A stretch of DNA of 64,000 nt from Streptacidiphilus fuscans (GTDB lineage Bacteria > Actinomycetota > Actinomycetes > Streptomycetales > Streptomycetaceae): NCBI RefSeq assembly GCF_015690355.1, contig NZ_JADPRT010000005.1, positions 264,503 to 328,502 on the forward strand. Reading direction: 5' to 3'. Below, one piece after another: positions 57,595 to 64,000 of the stretch; within the stretch, counting starts at the first letter, position 1; each line of letters begins with the position of its first letter. Below the pieces are notes generated by a model, which did no database searches, was not told where the DNA came from, and was given only the letters and a program-made list of their open reading frames with translations. The translations under genes were made by a program, and so were the position numbers.

Positions 57595-58466
57595 CCGGTC
57601 ACCCGCACGGTCGTCGTCGCGCCCCAGAGCGCCAGGCTGATGAAGAAGTCGGTGACGCTGATGACCACAATGGCGTTGCGCACCGACCGTCCCACCGCGA
57701 TGCCGACACCCGCCGGGCCGCCCTTGGCGTGGAAGCCGTAGTAGCAGTGGGCCAGGATCACCGCCACGCTGAAGATCAGCACCTTGAGCGTGGAGAGCAG
57801 CACGTCCGTGGGCGACAGGAAGAGGTTGAAGTAGTGGTCGTAGGTGCCCGCGGACTGGCCCTTGAAGTAGACGGTGACGACGCGTGAGGCGAAGTAGGAG
57901 CTGAGCAGTCCGACGCCGTAGAGGGGGATGATGGCGACCACGCCCGCCACGATCCGGGTGGTGACCAGGTAGGGCACGCTGCGGATGCCCATCCCCTCCA
58001 GCGCGTCGACCTCCTCGTTGATCCGCATCGCGCCCAGCTGCGCGGTGAAGCCCGCGCCGACGGTGGCGGAGAGCGCGAGGCCCGCGACCAGCGGGGCGAT
58101 CTCGCGGGTGTTGAAGTAGGCGGAGATGAAGCCGGTGAAGGCGGTGGTGCCGATCTGGTTCATCGCCGCGTAGCCCTGGAGGCCGACGACGGTGCCGGTG
58201 GCCAGCGTCATGCCGATCATCACGCCGACGGTGCCGCCGATGACGCTGAGTCCGCCGCTGCCGAAGGAGACCTCGGCGAGCAGTCGCAGGATCTCCTTGA
58301 AGTAGCGGCGTATCGCGCGCGGCAGCCAGAGCAGGACGCTGAGGTGGAAGATCAGCTGCTCGCCGGAGCGGTCCAGCCAGCGCAGCGGCGCTACGGCGCG
58401 GCGCGGATGTGAGCGCTTCACCTGCGGCTCAGCCTGCGCAGCGGGGTCCTTCTCGGTCAGTGCCAT
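57591..58466 (-). CDS. yrbEB: YrbE/MlaE-type ABC permease B
   Basis: A 291-residue MlaE-family permease with five or six TM helices. It has the family EAR-like cytosolic motif region TAQLGAMRINEEVDALEGMG, which contacts the ATPase. LATGTVVGLQGYAAMNQIGTTAFTGFISAY is the conserved first half. Pairs with permease A to form the inner-membrane channel of the lipid importer. Confidence 0.93.
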   Translation of the reverse strand: MALTEKDPAAQAEPQVKRSHPRRAVAPLRWLDRSGEQLIFHLSVLLWLPRAIRRYFKEILRLLAEVSFGSGGLSVIGGTVGVMIGMTLATGTVVGLQGYAAMNQIGTTAFTGFISAYFNTREIAPLVAGLALSATVGAGFTAQLGAMRINEEVDALEGMGIRSVPYLVTTRIVAGVVAIIPLYGVGLLSSYFASRVVTVYFKGQSAGTYDHYFNLFLSPTDVLLSTLKVLIFSVAVILAHCYYGFHAKGGPAGVGIAVGRSVRNAIVVISVTDFFISLALWGATTTVRVTG

Positions 58467-58469
58467 CGG

Positions 58470-59270
58470 TCAGACCCCCTTCGGCGGCACGAGCTGCAGG
58501 TAGAGAGCGGTGAGTACGACATTGGTGACGAAGAGCAGCAGGAAGGTGATGACCACCGACTGGTTGACCGCGTCGCCGACGCCCTTCGGTCCGCCGCGCG
58601 GGTGCAGGCCCCGGTAGGCGGCGACGATCCCCGCGATGAAGCCGAAGATCACCGCCTTGATCTCGCTGATGTACAGGTCGGGCAGCTGGGCGAGCGTCGA
58701 GAAGCTGGAGAGGTAGGAGCCGGGCGTCCCGTGCTGCATCACGACGTTGAAGTAGTAGCCGCCGAGCACCCCGACCACCGACACCAGCCCGTTCAGCAGC
58801 ACCGCGACCGACATGGTGGCCAGCACCCGGGGCACGATCAGCCGCTGCACCGGGGAGATGCCCATCACCTCCATCGCGTCCAGCTCCTCGCGGATCTTGC
58901 GCGAGCCCAGGTCCGCGCAGATGGCCGAGCCGCCGGCGCCGGCGATCAGCAGCGCCACGATCAGCGGGCTGGCCTGCTGGATCACGGCCAGCACACTGGC
59001 CCCGCCGGTGAACGACTGCGCGCCCAACTGCTGGGTCAGCGAACCGACCTGAAGCGCGATCACCGCGCCGAAGGGGATCGAGACCAGCGCCGCCGGAAGG
59101 ATGGTGACGCTCGCGACGAACCAGAACTGCTCGACGAACTCCCGCAGTTGGAACGGCCGCCGGAAGGTGTCCCGGACCGTCTGCGCGCCGAGTGCGAAGA
59201 GCTGCCCGCTCTCCCGCAGCGCCGCGACGGGCGCCTGCGCGATCCGGTCGCGCGTTCTGACGGCCGTCAC
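58470..59270 (-). CDS. yrbEA: YrbE/MlaE-type ABC permease A
   Basis: A 266-residue MlaE-family permease: VIALQVGSLTQQLGAQSFTGGA, then the ATPase-coupling loop SRKIREELDAMEVMGISPVQRL, and TM helices to the end. It starts with GTG overlapping the stop of the ATPase gene (GTGA) and ends three bases before permease B, forming the usual A-B pair. Confidence 0.93.
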   Translation of the reverse strand: MTAVRTRDRIAQAPVAALRESGQLFALGAQTVRDTFRRPFQLREFVEQFWFVASVTILPAALVSIPFGAVIALQVGSLTQQLGAQSFTGGASVLAVIQQASPLIVALLIAGAGGSAICADLGSRKIREELDAMEVMGISPVQRLIVPRVLATMSVAVLLNGLVSVVGVLGGYYFNVVMQHGTPGSYLSSFSTLAQLPDLYISEIKAVIFGFIAGIVAAYRGLHPRGGPKGVGDAVNQSVVITFLLLFVTNVVLTALYLQLVPPKGV

Positions 59271-60232
59271 GACGGCTCCCCGGCTGCTCCGGCCGGGAGG
59301 TGGACGACCGGCAGCGTCGCGGTGGTCGCCGTCGCCAGGCGAGGGTCGGCCGCGGTTTCCGAGGCGCGACGCGGCGGCAGTCCGGCCGAGGGCTGGAGCA
59401 GCGGCGGCAGCTCGGGCGGAGGCGGCAGCACAGCGCCCTCGGCGGCCTCACCGGCCAGGTCGGCGGCGTCCTTCTCCTCCGACATGCCGATGGGACCCGT
59501 CACGCGGCCGGAGAGGAACTGCCGCACGGCCGGGTCCCGGCTGCCGAACAGCTGCTCTCTCGGCCCGAAGCCGACCAACTCGCCCCGGTAGAGCATGCCG
59601 ACGTGGTCGGGCACGGTCGAGGCGATGTCGAGGTTGTGAGTGACGATCAGCATCGTCGCGTCGATCTGCGCGTTGAGGTCGACGAGCAGCTGGGAGAGGA
59701 ACGAGGTGCGGACCGGGTCGAGTCCGGAGTCCGGCTCGTCGCAGAGGATGATCTGCGGGTCCAGCACCAGTGCGCGCGCCAGCCCGGCGCGCTTGCGCAT
59801 GCCGCCGGATATCTCCCCGGGCAGCTTGTCCCCGGCCCCGCCCAGCCCGACGCGCTCCATCTGGTCCGTGACGATCCCTCGGATGTCGCGCTCGCTGCGC
59901 CGGGTGTGCTCGCGCAGCGGGAAGGCAATGTTGTCGTAGAGGTTCATCGACCCGAACAGCGCGCCGTCCTGGAACATCACGCCGAACAGCTTCCGGGCCC
60001 GGAACACGTCCCGGTCCGGGCTGTTGACCATGTCGACCCCGTCGACCATCACCCGCCCGCGCTCGGGGCGGACCAGCCCGATGACGGACTTGAGGAACAC
60101 GGTCTTCCCGGTCCCCGACGGCCCGAGCAGCACGCTGATCCGCCCGGCGGGCAGAGTCAGACTGACGTCGTGCCAGACCATCTGGGACCCGAAGGACTTG
60201 GTCAGTCCTTCGACGACGACTTCGATGCCCAT
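59267..60232 (-). CDS. mkl: MlaF/Mkl-type ABC ATPase of the Mce system
   Basis: A 321-residue ABC ATPase. Walker A GPSGTGKT (37-44), Q-loop in FGVMFQDGALFGSM, signature EISGGMRKR (atypical, as in MlaF/Mkl), Walker B IILCDEPDSGLDP and the switch His in VTHN. A Pro/Ala-rich C-terminal extension of about 70 residues follows the MlaF core. In actinobacteria the ATPase is often encoded away from mce; here it heads the transport genes and lies one base after the DUF6801-like stop. Confidence 0.94.
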   Translation of the reverse strand: MGIEVVVEGLTKSFGSQMVWHDVSLTLPAGRISVLLGPSGTGKTVFLKSVIGLVRPERGRVMVDGVDMVNSPDRDVFRARKLFGVMFQDGALFGSMNLYDNIAFPLREHTRRSERDIRGIVTDQMERVGLGGAGDKLPGEISGGMRKRAGLARALVLDPQIILCDEPDSGLDPVRTSFLSQLLVDLNAQIDATMLIVTHNLDIASTVPDHVGMLYRGELVGFGPREQLFGSRDPAVRQFLSGRVTGPIGMSEEKDAADLAGEAAEGAVLPPPPELPPLLQPSAGLPPRRASETAADPRLATATTATLPVVHLPAGAAGEPS

Positions 60233-60233
60233 G

Positions 60234-61943
60234 TCACCTCCTGGCCTTGGGCGTGATGGCGGGCTTGGAACTGGTGGCGCTGGGCAGCGACGGAAGACCG
60301 ATCTCCGGCAGGCACTGGTAGTGGGCCTGCGGGAGGCAGGCCGGCCCCTGCTCGAAGTAGAGGGAGTTGTCCGAGCCGGAGACCGCCGCTGTGAAGAGCG
60401 AGTCGTAGTTCTGGCCGTTGGAACCGCAGCCCGTGAACGGCGGGATGTAGAAGCCTGTCTCGTAGAGCGGGCCACCCGCGGTCACGACATAGTCGGGCAG
60501 ACCGTCACCACCGCCGGGCAGATAGCTGTCCGCACGGCCATGCAGCTCCAGATGCACCGGAGTTGAGGTCCGGCAGTCCGGGCCGACGTCCAGCGGTACG
60601 CCGTTGACCTTCACATTCGAGATGGTCATCTCCTGGTATCCGCTGATGGTGGTGATCGACGGCTGCTTCAAGGACGACCATCCGGTGGTGACGACCGTCA
60701 GCGGGCTGAGGGACTGGAAGGCGAGGGTCGCCGACGTCGGCATGAAGCCGAAGGTCAGGAAGGTCGTCTGGGACGGCGGCAGGTTCAGGTTGCCGAGCGA
60801 GTCCAGTTCGAGATACGGGTTCGGCTTGCTCGGCAGCACCTCAACGACTCGGACCGTGGAGAGGGACGCCAACGTCGGGTGCTGGTTCGGATCATTGACC
60901 GCGGTCGCCTCGCCCTGCTTGCCGATGTTCGCCCACCCGACCGCGAACGCACACTCCTCCTGCTCCGGGAAAGTGTGGACCAGCGCGCCAGGAGGCACCG
61001 GGGGCAACTGCCGGGGGTCCAGCGACCCCGTCGGCAGCGGCGGGCAGGTGCTGACATGGGAGTCGACCCCGGGAACGGTCAACTGCCCGACCCGGCCAAC
61101 TCCCCCTCCGACGACCGGGACGGCACCGATGGTGCCTTGCTGACCCGGGTCGAGCGTGCAGCCCACCTGGGTAGTCACCGGCCCGGTCGGCGGCGTCGAA
61201 GCAGGAGGCGAAGCGGGCGGCGAACCCGGAGTGGACCCGGGTGCCGACACCGTCGCCGAGGGCGTCCCGGACGGCGAGGCCGACGCACTCGTCGCGGCAC
61301 TCGCCGACAGCGAAGGCGTCCCAGCAGCAGCCGACGAAGCCTCAGCCGGGGCGGGCAGCGTCGAGGCAGCGGGAACCGGTGCCTTGGCGGGTGTCGCCCC
61401 CGTACCGGCCGAGGTCGATGCGGGCGCACTGGTCACGTCGAGGCTGAGGGTCCCCGCGGTGAACAGCACGGTGCCGCCTTCCCCTGCGGTCACCGTGGGC
61501 GGACGACCGGACACCCCGAGCGTCACCTCGCTGCCGCTGCCCGCACCGACGTTCGCGGCCGGGCCGGTCAGCCCGCTCCACTGCGTCTGGCTGCTGTCGC
61601 TCCCCTGGACCACGCCCACCGCGAGGTCCGCGTCGACAGCCACCGCAGCGGCACCGCTCCCCGGCACGACCGCCGACCGGGGCAGCGTCAACTCGACGTC
61701 GACGCTGTCCGGTTGCACCGCAGTACCCGGATGTCCCTGCTCCGGAAATTGCGGCCGAACGACGGCGGTGACCGGAACAACCCCTGTCGGAAAGCGACAC
61801 GAATAACGCAAGGAAGTCACGTAATTCGGGGATCCGGCCGAGGAATTCACACTGGGCACGAGTCCGGCGAGGAGCGCCGCCGCGGCGACCCCCGAGAGGC
61901 GCAGCACCCTCCGACCGCTCCCGCGTCCCGGTCGCCCTCGCAT
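60234..61943 (-). CDS. Secreted DUF6801-like protein, first gene of the mce operon
   Basis: A 569-residue exported protein. Signal peptide about 1-34 (ALLAGLVPSVNSSA). The N-terminal domain (about 38-165: LRYSCRFPTGVVPVTAVVRPQFPE, DSVDVELTLPRSAV) matches DUF6801-type envelope domains. A 90-residue Ala/Ser/Pro/Thr linker and a second extracellular beta-rich domain follow. I suspect a wall-associated partner that presents lipid or sterol to the Mce tunnel. One base separates its TGA from the ATPase ATG. Two palindromes lie upstream in the promoter. Confidence 0.8.
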   Translation of the reverse strand: MRGRPGRGSGRRVLRLSGVAAAALLAGLVPSVNSSAGSPNYVTSLRYSCRFPTGVVPVTAVVRPQFPEQGHPGTAVQPDSVDVELTLPRSAVVPGSGAAAVAVDADLAVGVVQGSDSSQTQWSGLTGPAANVGAGSGSEVTLGVSGRPPTVTAGEGGTVLFTAGTLSLDVTSAPASTSAGTGATPAKAPVPAASTLPAPAEASSAAAGTPSLSASAATSASASPSGTPSATVSAPGSTPGSPPASPPASTPPTGPVTTQVGCTLDPGQQGTIGAVPVVGGGVGRVGQLTVPGVDSHVSTCPPLPTGSLDPRQLPPVPPGALVHTFPEQEECAFAVGWANIGKQGEATAVNDPNQHPTLASLSTVRVVEVLPSKPNPYLELDSLGNLNLPPSQTTFLTFGFMPTSATLAFQSLSPLTVVTTGWSSLKQPSITTISGYQEMTISNVKVNGVPLDVGPDCRTSTPVHLELHGRADSYLPGGGDGLPDYVVTAGGPLYETGFYIPPFTGCGSNGQNYDSLFTAAVSGSDNSLYFEQGPACLPQAHYQCLPEIGLPSLPSATSSKPAITPKARR

Positions 61944-62005
61944 GCCGCCTCCCTCTCCGGTGCACTGGCTGTTGAGGTGGTCGTTGACGGGTGATCAGCT
62001 CGGTG

Positions 62006-62028
62006 GCGCGGGACACTATGTCCCGCGC
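62006..62028. promoter_or_regulatory. 23-bp palindrome in the mce operon promoter
   Basis: GCGCGGGACA, CTA, TGTCCCGCGC: perfect 10-bp arms, starting 63 bp upstream of the DUF6801-like start. The compact spacing is operator-like; GntR or TetR proteins control other mce operons. Confidence 0.6.
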
Positions 62029-62088
62029 GCACCTCGCGACAAGGGAGGGGAGCAGGAGACTCCGCGCGACGTCCCCCGCGTCCCGCCC

Positions 62089-62107
62089 CTTGTCATCGGG
62101 TGACAAG
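62089..62107. promoter_or_regulatory. 19-bp palindrome, possible second mce operator
   Basis: CTTGTCA, TCGGG, TGACAAG: perfect 7-bp arms. A further TTGTCA half-site follows at 62123-62128. It lies 45 bp after the stop of the secreted-protein gene, so it could also act in termination, but no T-run follows. Confidence 0.45.
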
Positions 62108-62151
62108 CGCCGTCACCGGCGTTTGTCACGACCTGCGTCGTGCGGTGGTGA

Positions 62152-62769
62152 TCACGGCGAGGTGACCTGCAGGGTGGCCGGCGAGAGTGCGTAGTCGCCG
62201 GTGAAGGTGTTGGAGTCGCCGTTGTTGATCAGGCCGAGGCAGAGACCGCTGACGTTCTCGGCGATGAGGGTGCCGCCGGTGATGCTCAGCGTGTGGGTGG
62301 AGTTGGTGTAGGTCCCGGTGAGGGTGGCCGGTCCGCCACTGGTGGTGCCGCCGAAGGTCGCGTTGCACGCCCCGGAGATGCTGGCCTCGACGCCGGTCAG
62401 CGTGCCGGTGGTGACCCCGTTCGCGTAGCTGGTGGCGTTGAACTTCCACGGCAGGTTGCTCGCGCTGACGGTGAAGGTGATCCCCGCCGGTCCGGTGCAG
62501 CTGGTGAACGTCGCGCCGCTGACGGTGGCGAGGGCGGTGCCGGACAGGCCGGTGCCGTTCGCCGCGCTGCCGCTCGCCGATGCGGTCGTACAGGTCAGCA
62601 CGGTGCCCGTGGTGGTGTCCGTCAGCAGCGTGTCGGTGGAGGTGCCGGTGAAGCTGCCACCGCCGGACACGGTGTAGGTGCCGGCCGCGCTCGCCTCGGT
62701 GGTTCCCAGACCCACGACGGCAGCCGCCATGGTCGCCGCAACGATGGTCGCCTTGGTAAATCTGTACAC
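62152..62769 (-). CDS. Secreted Thr/Ser/Gly-rich protein
   Basis: A 205-residue exported protein. Signal peptide about 1-28 (TKATIVAATMAAAVVGLG, ending EASA). The mature part is Thr/Gly/Ser-rich beta sequence (SGGGSFTGTSTDTLLTD; GPATLTGTYTNSTHTLSITG) with two Cys pairs (LTCTTA/FTSCTG and GACNATF/SGLCLGL). Similar proteins of unknown function are secreted by streptomycetes. The GTG start has AGGAAG upstream. It lies between the mce operon and the PucR-type regulator. Confidence 0.75.
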   Translation of the reverse strand: MYRFTKATIVAATMAAAVVGLGTTEASAAGTYTVSGGGSFTGTSTDTLLTDTTTGTVLTCTTASASGSAANGTGLSGTALATVSGATFTSCTGPAGITFTVSASNLPWKFNATSYANGVTTGTLTGVEASISGACNATFGGTTSGGPATLTGTYTNSTHTLSITGGTLIAENVSGLCLGLINNGDSNTFTGDYALSPATLQVTSP

Positions 62770-63197
62770 GTTCTCTTCCTTCCCGAGCCTGCGGAAAAGA
62801 CAAACGGATGCATACGCCGCCATGGTGCGGGACGGCGCGAACCAATTCCCGGAATTCTCCTGACAATTCGTCGGGCGATTCCTCGTGCCGAGTGACGCTA
62901 CGCACGGGTAACCGACACCGCAACCGTCCGCGTCGAGATCTGCTCAGTCATCTCGCCCCGAGGCCCCGTTCTTGTGCCCGGCAGCAGGGGGACCGTCACA
63001 GAATTTGTCGGCAAGTGAGCATGACCGGCCGGTAAGCATCGCTCCACACGAACTTCCGGGTTCCGAGGTGCTGCGCCGCACACACACGGTGGTCTATGTT
63101 TCAAGGGCCAACGAAGTCACCGGCGTTCTGCCTGCTCCCGCCCACCACATCCGGCGCGGCGGAACTGCGGCGCGCCCTGCCCACGCGAGGGAGAGGC
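62770..63197. other. 428-bp divergent region upstream of the PucR-type gene
   Basis: No gene seen. It serves two divergent promoters (secreted protein, PucR-type regulator). It contains a 13-bp palindrome at 62844-62856 (AATTCC, C, GGAATT) in an AT-richer patch, plus scattered TTGTC/GACAA elements similar to those in the mce promoter (for example TTTGTCGG near 63003). No convincing -10/-35 pair stands out. Confidence 0.5.
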
Positions 63198-64000
63198 ATG
63201 ACGGCGCCGGGTCAGCACTCCGCTCCACGCGTCTCCGCGCTCAGCGCGATCCCGCGCGAGCTCACCACCATCATGCGTCCCGAACTCCCCAGCCTGCTCA
63301 AGGAGATGCTGGAGGAGATCGTCGGCGCGATACCGGAGTACGCCGACCTGCTGGACGGTCAGGGCGCCCGGGTGATCCGGCGCGGCATCGAGCAGAACGT
63401 CGTCGCCTTCGTCGAACAGGTCGGCCTGCCGCCGCAGCGCACCACCGGGACCATGCCGAGCCGGGACGAGATCTGCCGGCAGTTCGGCCGCTTCGAGGCC
63501 TACGAAGGCCGCAATCTGGACCGGCTGTTGGAGGCCTACCGGATCGCCTGCCAGGTCGCGCTGCGCCGGGTCCGGGTGGTCGGCCGCCGCTACAACCTGT
63601 CCGCGGCGCTGCTGATGACCTTCGCGGACGCGCTCTTCGCCTATATGGGCGAGATCGCCGAACTCTCCCGCGAGGGCTACCGGCAGGCCCTGGTCGAGCT
63701 CGGCGAGGAGCCCGACAACCGCAGACGCCGCCTGCTGCGCCGCATCCTGGCCGGCGCGCCGATGAGCCGCGCCACGCTCAAGGAGCTTGCGCAGCAGGCG
63801 AACTGGACGCTCCCCGAGGAAGTCACCATGGTCGCGCTGCATCCGGGCAGCCGACCCAAGCGCTCCGAGCTGGACGGCGAGATCCTCGCCGACCTGTCCG
63901 ACCCCGAGCCGCACCTGCTGGTCCCCGGCCACCTCGACGACATGCGCCGGATCTCGCTCAGCCTGGCGCTGACCGGCTGCCGCGCCGCCGTCGGGCTGAC
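63198..64000 (+). CDS. PucR-type transcriptional regulator (partial, runs off the window)
   Basis: The first 267 codons are present and the frame continues past 64000. The N-terminal helical region (IPEYADLLDGQGARVIRRGIEQNVVAFVEQ, then RDEICRQFGRFEAYEGRNLDRLLEAYRIACQ) matches the RsbRD-like N-terminal domain of actinobacterial PucR/CdaR regulators. The expected C-terminal PucR HTH lies beyond the window edge. The ATG follows GAGGGAGAG. Such regulators often neighbour mce operons and probably sense a metabolite or lipid state. Confidence 0.8.
   Translation, partial: MTAPGQHSAPRVSALSAIPRELTTIMRPELPSLLKEMLEEIVGAIPEYADLLDGQGARVIRRGIEQNVVAFVEQVGLPPQRTTGTMPSRDEICRQFGRFEAYEGRNLDRLLEAYRIACQVALRRVRVVGRRYNLSAALLMTFADALFAYMGEIAELSREGYRQALVELGEEPDNRRRRLLRRILAGAPMSRATLKELAQQANWTLPEEVTMVALHPGSRPKRSELDGEILADLSDPEPHLLVPGHLDDMRRISLSLALTGCRAAVGL

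Overview
The window is very GC-rich, with strongly G/C-biased third codon positions, many GTG starts and many ATGA/GTGA stop-start overlaps. It carries WD40-tailed Ser/Thr kinases, an actinobacterial mce lipid-import operon, small secreted proteins and dense regulatory genes. This points to a filamentous actinomycete, most likely Streptomycetaceae (Streptomyces, Kitasatospora or Streptacidiphilus type). I see no rRNA, tRNA, CRISPR array, insertion sequence or prophage gene.

Layout. 1-28.4 kb is accessory chromosome: a secreted alpha/beta hydrolase; a TetR repressor facing the SDR gene it probably controls through two tandem operators; VOC and GNAT genes; a CGNR zinc-finger regulator facing a DMT exporter; two tandem, recently duplicated Ser/Thr kinases with WD40 tails; a FUSC-type membrane protein; a flavoprotein disulfide reductase; an LPG-synthase-like membrane protein; an alcohol dehydrogenase; a CPA1 antiporter; an M48-like protein whose zinc motif is destroyed; a duplicated His-rich metal-binding protein; an Lrp-type regulator facing a carboxylesterase; and a GNAT-OsmC-pirin operon behind an 18-bp palindrome.

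28.5-48.2 kb looks like a specialised-metabolite locus that I cannot match to a known product. Minus-strand operon 1 (37752 to 28484) encodes a secreted allene-oxide-cyclase-like protein, a methyltransferase, a two-part CaiB-like CoA-transferase, an aryl-AMP ligase, a UbiA prenyltransferase, a second AMP ligase, a protoporphyrinogen-oxidase-like flavoprotein and a small secreted protein. Operon 2 (48115 to 42598) encodes a second UbiA, a second protox-like flavoprotein, a PobA-like aromatic hydroxylase and an O-methyltransferase with an unknown N-terminal domain. Each operon is preceded by the same 30-bp module (25 of 30 identical) centred on a TCCGT-ACGGA palindrome, which is direct sequence evidence that they are controlled together. 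Between them lie a nucleotide-sugar dehydrogenase behind a palindrome-rich 370-bp region, an SDR, and an orphan ctaD with a small partner. No PKS, NRPS, carrier protein, prenyl-diphosphate synthase, transporter or pathway regulator is present, so the pathway must draw on genes elsewhere.

48.4-61.9 kb is one 14-gene minus-strand mce operon: a DUF6801-like secreted protein, ATPase, two YrbE permeases, MceA-F and four Mce-associated proteins. Nearly every junction in its core overlaps by a stop-start. A secreted Thr/Gly-rich protein and the start of a PucR-type regulator (cut by the window edge) sit upstream of it.
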